From assembly GCF_000220395.1 (NCBI RefSeq), contig NW_004086962.1, positions 1-64,000 of the forward strand: 64,000 nucleotides of DNA, read 5' to 3'. The stretch is from Ichthyophthirius multifiliis. Lineage: Eukaryota; Ciliophora; Oligohymenophorea; Hymenostomatida. Positions within the stretch are counted from its first letter, which is position 1; every line of letters begins with the position of its first letter. Below are positions 1 to 11,928 of the stretch, one piece after another. The notes beneath the pieces were generated by a model that was not told the origin of the DNA, ran no database searches, and worked only from the letters and a program-made list of their open reading frames with translations. Position numbers and translations under genes: made by a program.

Positions 1-165
1 TTATATAAAAATTATAAATTTTTATCATTTATTTTTTACATTTTTAATATAAGAAAAAATGATATTTAAATAAAATTTACATTTTTAATTATATATAATA
101 AATATTTATAATATATATATATATATATATATGAGTATAGTTTTAGTATTTAATTTTATTTATAA

Positions 166-2235
166 TCAAATTTATTGATATTATAATATTTAGCTTTCTA
201 CTCGATTTAATAATACATCACCTATATCTTAGTTTTATTATTTATAATTCAAAATGCTTTCATTATAATTAGATTCTAGTACTATTTGCTTTTTTTTACT
301 TAACAAAAAAATAATAAAAATATTTTACATTATTAGCTTAGTTTAAATTTTTGCTTATATCTGAAAAACTATATTAATTAATTGACTATATTTCATCTTT
401 TGTATTTTTACTTTTTTTATTAAAATCAAACTCATTTTCAAAAATACTTACTTATCTACAAATGCTTCTAATTATTAGAAAAATAATAAAAAAACATATC
501 TGTATATAACAAATTACTCTTGAAAATTTAATGGATTTGATAAATTTAAATAATTAAAATTTTTAAATTATGATTCTTTAAACTATTATATAATATTGCT
601 TATATTTGAATTTTAATTTTATATGAATTCTATTAATGTATTATATTCATTTTATTTGCCATTTAATTATAAAACTGTATTATTTAATTTATCTATTTCA
701 AAATTTTTATTAAGTAACTATTTTTCTAAATTTATAAGTCGGAGCTTTAACTCATTTTAATCGATAGTTTAATCTTATAAATTATACTGAACTTCTTATT
801 AAAACTCTTTCTATATATATATTATATTAAATAAACAAAAATAATTTAATTTATTTACTTTTTAATTCCAATTTTCTTTCTCTTTTTATTCGTATAGATT
901 TGGTGAATTTTATAAATTATTTTATTAATTTTGAGATAATTAAATGCCATTTTATAATAGATAATTTTATTATTTAAGTTCTTCATTTTTAATATTTATT
1001 TATTGAACTATTTAATCCTATATATTATTCTTAAATAATTATAAATTTATCTAATTTTTTATTTTAATTAATTAATTACTTATTTATAATCTATCATTTA
1101 GTTATTATCCTATATTTATTTATATTTTTTAAATACATATTTATATTTATGAATAATAAACCTATTATTGTTTTAATTATTTGTTTTGATAATTTTCTAT
1201 GAATTAATTTACTATTGACTCTATCTTTTTTTGTTATTCTAATTACAGTTCCTTTTTTTTTTTTCCTGTTTATTTTTTATTTTTTTTAAAAAAATAAAGA
1301 ATTTAATAAATACTATATCTTATTCATAATTCTATTATATAAGTTATAATTCTTTACAAAGAAATGAATTATCATTAAATAATTTCTATTTATAATTAAT
1401 TATTTATTAAATAATAAAAAATTATATAATCATTTATAAATATTAATTAATTTTTTTTTTAACTATGTTTTCTTCTTTTAATTATTAATAATTTATAGCA
1501 TTTTCTTATAAGTTTTATTGATTTTATAAATTATTTATATTTGTATTATCTTTATTTAGGTTAATTATTTTTTAATTTAAATCAAATATTTACTAATCTT
1601 TTTATATATTGGAGTTTTATATTTATTATATTAAATTTAATTGATCTTAATTTTTTTCAATTTAATCTTAATATTATTAGCTTATTAGTTTTAATTATTA
1701 AGTCTAGTTTTAATAAGTATTTATATTTTAAAAATTTATTTTAATTTAACTATATTTGAAATCGTTGTCTTGATTTAATATTTTTATTTAATTTAATAGC
1801 TCTTTTATATAAAACTCTTTTTACTTCATTTATTTTTTTAATATTTGTATTTCTTATTAATATAAATTATCTAAGTTTTAATTTAATTAATTAGTAGTAA
1901 CACTTTTACTTCTATCTATTTTATTTTAATCTTCGTTATGAATAAATTAAGTGCTAATTTAAATTCTTTTTTCATTTGAAAAAAATTAATATTCTTAATA
2001 TTTATTTTAATCATCAAATAGAATTTATTTATAATTTTTTTCATGTTAATCATAAATGCTTTGTTTTCGTTTTTATTTTTACTATTTTATTGTTTAATAA
2101 AAATGTTATATTTAATATATTTATAATTTTGAAATAAAAAATTAAAAACTTGGTTTGAATAAGAAAAATTTAATAGAATTTTATTTTTACTTTGTTTTTA
2201 AAGTTTTTCTATTTATGAATTTTGTTATAGCGCAT
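166..2235 (-). CDS. Gln/Asn-rich coiled-coil protein, unrecognised
   Basis: I do not recognise a family. Read on the minus strand with TAA/TAG as Gln, a nearly continuous protein of roughly 550 residues runs from ATG (MRYNKIHKQKN) to TGA at 166-168. It is almost entirely charged and Gln/Asn-rich helix with heptad-like Leu/Ile spacing (for example NELKLRLINLEKQLL, and KKQMKQKEFYIKELL), so a structural coiled coil is likely. Proposed introns: one of about 109 nt at 2082-2190, just after the first 15 codons, and shorter ones near 1270-1320, 1400-1480, 300-330 and 480-510. The last exon ends NRVESQILQYQQI. The plus strand here is T-rich, as expected for a minus-strand gene. Exact splice sites in the middle and 3' part are inferred. 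A cytoskeletal or basal-body role is possible but only a guess. Confidence 0.7.
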
Positions 2236-2637
2236 TTTACCTTTAAGTTAAAAAAATTAATTATATTTTTTTGGAAATAAATTCTATTTTTTAAAAACAA
2301 AAACAAAAAAACTTTTATTTTAAAGAATATAAAAAAGGTTATTAAATATCATATGAAAAGGTTTTTTTATCATTATTTTTTATAATGCTTTTTATTTATT
2401 AATATTAATTATTTTGATTTTTTATGTTCATTTTTATTTTATAATTTTTTTTTTTATAATAATTGTATTTTTTTTATTTTTTTTAGTGATTATAATTAAT
2501 TAAATAGAATAAATAATAAATAACTATAATACAAAATAATTAAAATTTATTAGATTTTTTTATATAAAAATATATTTATAATATAAATTTTTTAATAAAA
2601 TAAAATATATTTTTCTAATATTATATAAATATAATAT
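2236..2637. other. Intergenic gap between two minus-strand genes
   Basis: About 400 bp of A/T-rich sequence with T and A runs. I see no coding frame. It should hold the promoter of the coiled-coil gene on the left and the 3' end of SGT1 on the right. Confidence 0.6.
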
Positions 2638-3611
2638 TCATTTTTCCCATTTTCTATATTCTTATCCTTTAGGAGGTTCAGGTCTATCTTTTCCTTAATA
2701 ATCTTTTTATTTAACTTCATCCCAATTAGTAGATCTATATATTAATTATATAAATATTATATTTAAAATAAAATAATTACAAGACAGTTCCACCAGAAGT
2801 TTAATAAGATTTAATCATAGCTTTTCTAGTATTTTCATCTGCATTTGAATAAATTTATTTAAAAATATCATTCATAGGATCTTCACCATATTCATCCTAT
2901 TTATTAAAAAAATAATAGGCATAATTATATTTATTAATATATATAAAGTATTAATTTATATAAAAAAATATATATATTTATATATTTATATATTATATAT
3001 TTACATATTTTTATTAATTTAAAATTTATATATATTTTATATTAATTTTTAAATTAATATACTTTATTTTTCTTCATATCTTCTTCTATTTCTTAATCAA
3101 GTTTTTCCCAATTTTTTTTTTTTAATGATGATGAAGGATACTAAGGTTTTTATTATTCAATAACTTAAATTTTTTTAGGTCCAATTTCTTTTTAATCAAT
3201 TTTTTCTATATTTTTTTTTAAAGTAGATTAACTATCTTTTTCTTCTAAAACTACTTCTTAACAATTCAATGTTTTCCATGAAAGATCTTATTTTTTTTTT
3301 TCCATTATAATTTCTATTTTATTAAGTAAAACTTTAACTTCAACATTTTCCTTGTTTATTTTCTCGTATAAATCAATACTTAAATCATAATCCCTACCTT
3401 ATCCTAATGGAAAAGATATTTCTATTTTTTAATCTTCAAATTATGTTTTTAAATCATTTTTAGAATTGAGACTATGATTTATTTCAATACCTACTTTTTT
3501 AGCGGTCTAATACCAAGTATATGCTATTTTTCCTGAACTATTATATATTTATTATGTATTTTCATTTTTTTAAACTACAGGAGTGTCAACTTTTTATTCA
3601 TTTACTTGCAC

Positions 3612-3652
<41 letters not shown>

Positions 3653-4133
3653 ATTATTATTATTATTTTTATTATTAATATTATTATTATTATTATTATT
3701 ATACATTTACTTGTTATGTATTTTATTATACTTGATCAGCTTAACTTGTTTTAAAATGCTTGTTTGTGAGTTCTGCTCCGCATTTATTTAACCATTTTTT
3801 AATTATTTATTATGTACTTTTGCTTTCTGTTTTTTATAAAGCAGTTTTTAAATCATCAGATGCTAATTATAATTGACCTAAATAAAATCTTACTATTCCT
3901 CTTCTTAAATAAGCTTCGTGCCTTTTAGAATCTAGTTGAATTGCTTCTTAACATAATTTTAATGCTATGTCTGTGTTTTATAGTTCTGTTAGAGCGGCAA
4001 TTTTATTTACCAATATTTCATAAGATTAGATTTGGGTTAATATTTCTGTATAAAGTGCTATAGCTTAATCGTATTCGCCATTTATGTGCAGAGTTTGTGC
4101 TTTAAACGCTAAATGTGATTATTCTGTGTTCAT
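2638..4133 (-). CDS. SGT1: SGT1 co-chaperone (TPR + CS + SGS domains)
   Basis: SGT1 is an Hsp90 co-chaperone that links Hsp90 to SCF ubiquitin ligases and kinetochore assembly. The protein is about 427 residues from ATG at 4133 to TGA at 2638. The N-terminal 110 or so residues carry TPR helices (GEYDQAIALYTEIL; EAYLRRGIVRFYLGQLQLA). A Gln-rich linker encoded by TAA repeats follows. The CS domain begins at IAYTWYQTAKKVGIEI and includes QKIEISFPLG. The C-terminal SGS domain has EDPMNDIFKQIYSNADENTR, the hallmark GGTVLSTNWDEV and ends RPEPPKGQEYRKWEK. Two introns are clear: 2735-2780 (46 nt), which interrupts the STNW motif and restores it when removed, and 2897-3062 (166 nt), just before DEYGEDP. 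Domain order and length match the family. The polyglutamine linker is unusual. Confidence 0.94.
3616..3703 (-). repeat. (TTA/TAA)n microsatellite coding for a poly-Gln linker in SGT1
   Basis: The plus strand shows about 28 triplets of the ATT family, broken by a few variant triplets. On the coding strand and in the SGT1 frame these are TAA codons, giving runs of Gln with single Leu, Lys and Tyr interruptions between the TPR and CS domains. A standard-code ORF on the opposite strand here is only a shadow of this repeat. Confidence 0.9.
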
Positions 4134-5781
4134 GATTTTATATAAATATTTTTATTTATATTTTGTTTATTTTTAATTAATTTGTTTATTATTTATAAAT
4201 TAATAAGGATTTTTATATAGTATTTTTTTTTATTTTTATTTTTTAAAAAAAATAATATTTTCTTTTTTTCTTTAGAGATTTAAAAAAAAATTATTATTAT
4301 TATATTTAATTTATTTTAATATTTTATTATATATACTGAATTTTTTTTATTTTTTTTCAAATTATTTAATTGTTTTATAATAATTATATAATTAAAGTAC
4401 TCTTCTAGAATATTCAAAAAATAAAAAATTATATTATTAATAAAATTTATATATTGAAAATATATATATCAAAAATCTTTTTTTATTTATTATTTAATAT
4501 TATACTAAAATTAAAAATATAATTAATAATAAAAACAAATAATAATTTAATAATTTTAATATTAAATACAAAAATAATAAATATAAAATAAATATATTTA
4601 TTTTTATTAATATATAAAATAATATAAAATTACATTTTTTATATATTTAAAAATTAATATTATAAAAAATATTGTATAAGTATATTTTATTTTTATTTTA
4701 TTTGCATATTTTATAAAATTTATATAATAATATGATTTTTGTTATATAAATTCTCTTTTCTTTTGTTTAAATATAAATTAAAAATTAGAATAACTTTATA
4801 AAAGTAGATTTAATTTAAAAATAATATAAATTTAAAATGAAATAAATAAAGAAAATTGAATTTTATTGAATATTTAATTTATTATTATAAAAATATCATA
4901 TATATTATAAAAATATTCTATAATAAACATTATCTAAATAATATAATATTTTAATAAAATTATTTCAATATTTTTAAAATAAATTATATATTTTCATATT
5001 AAATTATTTTTTATAACAAAATATTAAAGATAATAAGAATTTTTATTTTGCTTTTAATATTTTAAGGATAAATAAATAGTTAATTATTATTTATAATACA
5101 AATATATTTTTTTATTTTTATAAAAATATTGTTTAGTTTATTTATATTATAATTAGTAATCTAATATATAATAAATAATGAAATTTGAGATCAAATAAAA
5201 GTTTAACAATATAAATAAATATATATATATTTATAAAATAATATATAAATGATATTAAATTAAACTAATTTATATTAAAATATTTTATAATGATTATCTT
5301 TTTTATATAATTAAATATTTTTTATTTTTTGTTAATTATTTTATATATATTAAGTATATTATTTTATATTATTAATTTTTAATAAATAAATTATTAATTC
5401 TTTTTTTTTTTTTTTTTTGATTTAAAAAAATATTACTTAAAATTTTGATACAAAAAATTTAAACAAGAAAAAATAAAAAAATAATTAGAATATATTAATC
5501 ATATATTTTTAAATTAATTAAATTATATTTATATGAAAAAAAATATAATAAATAAATCAAATACTTTATAATAACTAAAATATCTTTTTTTTGTTTTCTT
5601 TTTTTTTTCAGTTTTTTAATATAATATTAAAAACATTGCATTTTTTAATATAAGAATTTTATTTTATAAAAAATAAAAATAAACAAAAATATTGTTTATA
5701 AATAAATATAGTAAAAAAAAAGGAAAGTAAATTAAAAATAATATTTTATATATATAACAAAAAATTAATATAACAAAAAAA
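4134..5781. other. Long A/T-rich intergenic gap
   Basis: About 1.65 kb between divergent genes (SGT1 on the left, the DUF2135-type gene on the right). A and T are evenly mixed on both strands and no frame looks protein-like. It includes a run of about 19 T at 5400-5418 and several short (TA)n stretches. Promoters for both flanking genes should lie here, but I cannot point to elements. Confidence 0.6.
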
Positions 5782-6355
5782 ATGAATAAGTAAAGCTAAA
5801 AATAATCAAATATTTATTAAAAAGAAAATATAAATGCTTTAAAAAAAGAAGTACTTATCAAACAAGAATAAAATTAATAAAAAGCTTAATAATAGTAGGT
5901 ACGTGAAGAAAAAATTGAAGTATTAGTTCATGATTTGTTTCTTTATATAATAAAAACAATAAAAAATGAGTCGTTATATTCATCCTTGATTATACTTTTA
6001 ATTCTTTATCTATTTTCAGGATGGCAAATTACTTTATCTAATAGAAACGTAAAATAAATATATATATATATATTTAATAAAAAAATAAAATAAAAAAACA
6101 AAAATTAAATTTAGAATATTTATAGAAATATATATATATATATATATAAAAATCAAACATTATTATAAATGTGTTTATTATTTTTTATATTTTTTAATAA
6201 ATAAACAGAATTTCCATATAAGTTTAATCGATATATTATTATTTTTATGGTTAATAATAATAATAAAAAAATGGTGGAAAGGAGATAATTGGATGTAAAT
6301 GTAAATGTTTACTAATTATTTTGAAAAATTAGTAAATATAATAGATTAATTGTCA

Positions 6356-6409
<54 letters not shown>

Positions 6410-8452
6410 TAATATTTAAAATATTAGTAAAAGTAAAAATATTAATAATATTGACAATAACAATAATTAAAATTATTAAAGAAATTAAAATAATAGTACT
6501 TAAATTGACAATAATGGTTTATCTTTGACAGATATGCATTAAGAATAAGCCGTTAATTAAGGATTTATTGATTAATTGCCTTGCTTTGTTAGTAATAATG
6601 ATAATATAATAAACTCTGTCACCCTTCCATTTTAATAATAAAACTACTATTAATAATAATAATCAATTTCAAAAGATTTTTTAGATAAAATTATTAATTC
6701 TAATGCTTTAGTTGATTACTCAGATGTTTTAGATACTATAACTGGAATTTAATATGTCAATATAGATTTAAGTACATAAATCTTAAATAAGCATCAAGTA
6801 AATAAGCTTCAATCTATAAACTATACCCCTAAAATAATCTAAAGAAACGCAAAAATGTGCGAGTAACTATATAATTAAGTAATGGATGGAAAAGATTGCA
6901 AAAGTAGTGTAAAATTAGTTGAAGAATACGAGAATTTATACAATGAAAAAAAAGAAGAAAATATATAACTTCTAAATGAAAATTTAAAGGATTTAATAAA
7001 ACAAATAAACCTTATTTTTAAACACGATTTCGTATTTTCGGAAGAAGATTAATTTTTAAACTAAAGTATTTATTTAAAAAAATAAAAAATATAAGAAGAA
7101 GATTATTGTCTTGATGATTTCTTGAAAAATTTAAGAAAAATTGAAGACGATATATTTTTAAATATTTAAAAAAAGGAGAATTTTTTCTAAATGCGAAAAT
7201 TCGCCTTAGATAACGAAATTAATAAGTTTATATATAGAAATTATATATAAGAAAACACCCTATTTGATAATTTGCATAAACTAGAATACGAAAAGTATAA
7301 AAATTTACTCTAAAATTATTTCTATGAAGAAATATTCATTTAAGATGTTTAATTGAAAAACCAAGACTTGAATTTTTTCGATAAAGAAGAAAATTAAATG
7401 TAATAAAGTTCAATAAATACCAATAAATAAGAAAATAGTGTATAATCGAAATACTAAACTTCCTTTTTCGATTTTAGGTAACCTAATCCTCCTTTTGAAA
7501 AAAATGCGTTATAAAAAAAGGCTGATTTGAGAAATCCTTTAGATATTTAGAAAGAAATAGAACTCTTTAAAGGATAAATTTAAGATTATTTAATATCTAA
7601 ATAATTAACTGATGATAGTATGATTTCTTTGAGTATTTAAGATTTGGAAAATAAATGTGAAGAATTAATTGGAGAAATTTTATAAAAACCATAAGAAGAT
7701 TTCGTTAATTTAGATGCTTTAATTAATGATATAGAAAATTTCTAAAATTAAAATTTAAAGGAAAATCAGAATGAAATCTCATAGTTTGTAAATAATTAAT
7801 TTGAGGAATTTTATAATTAATTGACTTCAGCGAAAATTTCTTACGATGAACTTCCTATAATTTTAGATAATCTTGTTAATTTTTATGCTGAAAATAATTA
7901 ATTATAATGTTGTAATGAAATAATTGGAAGATTAAAAACTAATTTAGCAGTCTATGCGGAAAAATGTAATAAGGAAATACTCCAAAAAGAACATGATAGT
8001 CTAGAAAAAGCACTTAATTTAGCAAAAAATGATATTCTTTATAATAATTTGAAGGGAGCTTTCAATAAAGTGTAGTTTAGATAGGCTTAAAGCTTGAAAT
8101 AAACAGATTCTATTGATTTAAATTCTTAAATAGAATAAAATTAAGAAGAAAACACACTAGAAACTGAATAAACTCTTAAATAATTTGAAGAAGTAAAAGA
8201 AGAATAAAAAGATGACTAAAAAGATTAGAGAAAAAAATCAACATCTAAATTTATGTAAAATTTATAAAAATCTTCTATAATGAGTTAGTTCCTTAATTTT
8301 AAGGAAGAAGAAATAAAATAAAAAAATACTTCAGAAGATCTATCTAAATAAATTATAGAAAAAACAGTTAGACCTCTAACAGAAATTTTCTATGATAATT
8401 TCAGAAATAAATCATATTTTTCATAAAATGAAATGATTGAAAAGATAGTAAA

Positions 8453-8484
<32 letters not shown>

Positions 8485-9687
8485 TTATTTGGTGATTAAA
8501 TAATTAACACAGTTGCATTTGATGAAAATCAAAAAAAGCTATTAAATAGTTTTTTTAATAATAATTTGATTCTGCCGAAAAGGAATTTTTAAATGATTAA
8601 TTAAATAAATAATTATAATTATCTAAAGATAAATCAAAAATAAATATACTTGGTATATATAATATAAAAATAAAATAAATAATATTTACATTTTTCTTAT
8701 ACAAAAATAAAAAGAAATAGTTGATAATAATTTCATATTACTAAAAGAAAGATTATTAAAATTAAAAGATATTGCCGATATTTAATAATTACCTATAACT
8801 GACTAAGCTACTTTTGATTAAGCTAATAATAAACTAAATGATATTTTAAATACTATTTTAACTGAATAAGATTAACCTTTTAACAAAGCATTATTAGATT
8901 TCAAGAAACTTCTCTTAAAATATAAAAAATAGACTTCTATAGCTTCTTCTATAAGAAAAAGCTCTTTTTAAATATCTAAAATTCAATAATAAACTTAAGA
9001 AAAATAAGATGAGACATTAAATTAAATTTTTAAATAGAAAATCGAGAATATCATCAAGTATGTTAGTGATAATTTAGATAATATAAAGAAAGACTTGAAA
9101 TAATATTTAAGAGAAGATATGAAAAAAAGCTTGGCAAGTAGAATTAAGTAATGGAAATAAACTAGAATAGAAAAAATTGAAAGAATGAAGGAAAAATAAT
9201 TAGATGCTAAAAATATGTGGTTTACTCTTATTTGGCATGACGCTAACGATTTAGATTTAAATGTTAAATGTCCTTGTGGAAAGTAGTTATTATTATTATA
9301 TATATATATTATATATATTATTTTAAAAGACATATTTTTTATGGTTCGAAAAAATGTGATAGTTGTGGAACTTTCCTTTAATTAGATATGAATGCGGGAA
9401 AAAATTAAGACGATACAGCTCCTATAGAGCATATTTACTTAATGAAACCTCCTAAAATAGGATCTAAATGGGAAGTTTATTCGAAATTGTTTACTTCGAG
9501 AACTGGTTAGGATTCACCTTTTAGTCTGTAAATTGAACATGAAGATGGAAGAATTACTAGTTATTAAGGAACTGTTAATGATTAAAATAAAGAATCTATA
9601 CATTATATTTATACTGTTTAAGAAAATTTAAGTGAATAATAGAGAAATTTGGGAACTATGATTAGAAATATTATAGAAGAAATTTGA
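5782..9687 (+). CDS. Large helical protein with C-terminal DUF2135/YfaP-like domain
   Basis: Function is not known. The firm part runs from about 6423 to TGA at 9685-9687. It is mostly Gln/Asn/Glu-rich helix (for example KDCKSSVKLVEEYENLYNEK) and ends in a compact beta domain of about 130 residues: MWFTLIWHDANDLDLNV, then CPCGK, KKCDSCGTFLQLDMNAGKN and APIEHIYLMKPP. The LxWHDxxDLDLxV signature and the following hydrophobic-D-M-N are typical of the DUF2135/YfaP-like fold, common as a tail on large ciliate proteins. The 5' end is uncertain. ATG 5782 opens MNKQSQKQSNIYQKENINAL, and likely introns are 5970-6019 and about 6050-6209, followed by a (TAA)n tract whose frame does not join cleanly. Later introns are near 8448-8478 (or up to 8549), about 8650-8713 and 9282-9328. 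The last of these splits GK|H inside the DUF2135 domain and removing it restores the motif. Confidence 0.75.
6361..6409 (+). repeat. (TAA)16 microsatellite inside the DUF2135-type gene
   Basis: Perfect TAA triplets. In the frame that continues into the firm coding sequence they would read ATA (Ile). Upstream sequence instead suggests an AAT frame (Asn) after LSNNN. The tract probably differs in length from the true gene, or it lies at an exon edge. Confidence 0.85.
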
Positions 9688-10388
9688 ATAAAAAAAATAT
9701 ATATTTTATATTATTTTTATAAATGAAAAAAGCAATTTAAATAATATATTATTTAAATATTTAAAAGATTTTTAAATTTTAAAAAAATGAATATAAAATA
9801 TAAAAAAAAATACTATTTGATTTAGTTTAAATTATATATATAATCATTATTAAATTTATATTAATAATAAATAAAAATTATAAAATAATTTATCTTTTTA
9901 AAAGATTTTTGTTTATTAATTTTTAATATAAATTTAATAATGATATTTTTAAGCTAATAAATATTATAAAATTTAATTTTACTTTATTTTCTTTTTAAAA
10001 TATGCATATTTTTTTTTTCTTTTAAAAAATATGTATGCAATAAATACAATAATTTTTATAAATTATAATATTATAAATCTAAATATTTACTCAACATTTT
10101 TTTTTTTGAATATTTTTTGTTTATATAAATTTATAAAATATGTTTTTTTGTAAAATAAAAAATCATTAAAAAATTTAGAGATGATATTATAATAATATTA
10201 AGGCTAAGAATATTTATATAAAAAAAATAAAATATTGTGAATATTAAGAAATAGAATTTTCGAGGATAAATAAAAATATTTAAAATCTTAATAATACTTT
10301 GATATAAAATAAATTGAAAATAATAAAAAAAAATATAAATTAAACAAAAATTAATACTATTACTATTATTGGAAAAAAATAAATATTT
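9688..10388. other. Intergenic gap
   Basis: About 700 bp of A/T-rich sequence. From about 10239 to 10388 the frame of the next gene is already open (it follows a TGA at 10236-10238) but the reading is low-complexity, so I treat it as 5' untranslated sequence. A standard-code minus-strand ORF over 10131-10496 is an antisense shadow. Confidence 0.55.
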
Positions 10389-10647
10389 ATGAATAAAGAT
10401 ATTAAAAATGACATATAGAAATAAATCGATGAAATATAAAAAACATATGTAGAAGTGTAAAGAAAAATATTTAAAGTTGATTAAATAAACAAGCATGTAA
10501 TTTATATTTTATTTTTAAATAAAAAATAAATATATTATAAAAATTAGAATGAAAATTTAAATTCAGAAATTAATTAAATAGATGAATTGTTTGAAAATTA
10601 TTTTTCGCTTATTGATTAGCTTGAAAAATACTAAGTAATAAAATATA

Positions 10648-10691
<44 letters not shown>

Positions 10692-11133
10692 TTATATTTT
10701 TTTATATTATTTTTTTATATTAATTTTAATTTTATTATTAAATTTTTATATTATTTATTCTTATTGCTTTTTAATTGAGGATACAATAATATAATAAGTA
10801 GATGATATTTAAAACTAAGTTGAAAGTGATTTAAAAAAATAAAATTAAAATTAACAATTTTGTGAAGGAATTTCAAATCAATTAAAAAGTTTGACAGAAA
10901 AAGTAGCGTTACTAGAAAAAAAAATAATACAAATAATTAATTAGTCTAATCCAGATATACATAATTCATAATCAAATAATATTAATTTATTTAGTATTTA
11001 TTATAAGTTACTTGAAAAAATTGAATATAATAAAGTAAATTATTTTATAAAATAAATTATTAATAAAAAATATTTTTTATAGATGGAAATGCAATATTTG
11101 TTTGAAAAAGAAAAATAAGAAATTTATTAATGA
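10389..11133 (+). CDS. Small coiled-coil protein, unrecognised
   Basis: I do not recognise a family. From ATG 10389 the protein reads MNKDIKNDIQKQIDEIQKTY, continues as amphipathic helices (SEINQIDELFENYFSLIDQL; ISNQLKSLTEKVALLEKKI), and ends KEKQEIYQ at TGA 11131-11133. Length is about 185 residues after removing three probable introns: near 10496-10546, one of about 150 nt around the (TA)n stretch at 10630-10779, and 11035-11082. All three have GT and AG ends and joining them keeps one frame. The ATG choice is uncertain because the frame is open upstream for about 150 nt. Helical, charged and short, it resembles small components of SNARE-, kinetochore- or cilium-type assemblies, with no diagnostic residue. 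Confidence 0.6.
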
Positions 11134-11928
11134 TAATATAATTTCAAAATTTTTTTAAAAATTAATTTTTATATAATAAGTAATATTTTTATTTAAATAT
11201 TGTTTTAATCATTTTTTTTTTTTTTTTTAAATTTTGAATTTTATTATAATTATTATCTATTCTTTTTATTTAAAATAAATTATTTCTTTTGATAAATATT
11301 TCTAATTTTTTAAAAATATCATTTTAAATATTAATTATATTTATTTATTATATATTACTGATTTCAATGTCTATTTTTTTATTATGAATTTGTTTGGAAA
11401 AATATAAATATATAATCAAAAAACTGATATTGATAATATTAACTTAAACAAAAAAATTTATATATTTTTTTGCTTGTTCTAAATTGAAAAATTTATAAAT
11501 ATATAATAAATTTAAAAAAATAAAATAAAAAAATTTTTCATTTTAAAAAATATTAAAATCAAAAACATATGCCATATAAATAAAAAATTATTTAATTTTT
11601 ATCCATTTTAATATATTATGTTATAAAATTAATCTAAATTTTTTTATTATATTTATTTAAACTAAAAAATAAAGAATATTTATTAACTTAAAAAAAAATT
11701 ATAATAACAAATTAATATAATTAAATAATAATATTAAATAAAATATAATATAATATTTTTTCTTATATTTTTTTTTATTAAATAAATACTATAAAAATTT
11801 TTTTAACTTTAAATTTTTTAAAAAAGTATTTTATTATACAATTTAAAAACCTAAAACAAAACAAAAAATTAAGAAGTTATCAATAAAATTGATTTTTTTC
11901 TTAAAAATAAAAAATACATTATTTAAAA
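11134..11928. other. Intergenic gap
   Basis: About 800 bp of mixed A/T sequence between two plus-strand genes. No convincing coding frame on either strand. Confidence 0.6.

Noticed and set aside
3521-3754. 77-codon plus-strand ORF rich in Ile
   Set aside because: It is the antisense of the SGT1 polyglutamine repeat.
8448-8560. Possible frame break at the A7 run 8531-8537
   Set aside because: Extending the intron to 8549 also restores the frame, so this site is ambiguous and was not counted.
9022-9333. 103-codon minus-strand ORF
   Set aside because: Antisense to the DUF2135-type gene, whose plus-strand frame holds clear domain motifs.
10131-10496. 121-codon minus-strand ORF, hydrophobic
   Set aside because: Antisense shadow over the start of the small coiled-coil gene; Phe/Ile/Tyr-only content from A/T-rich DNA.
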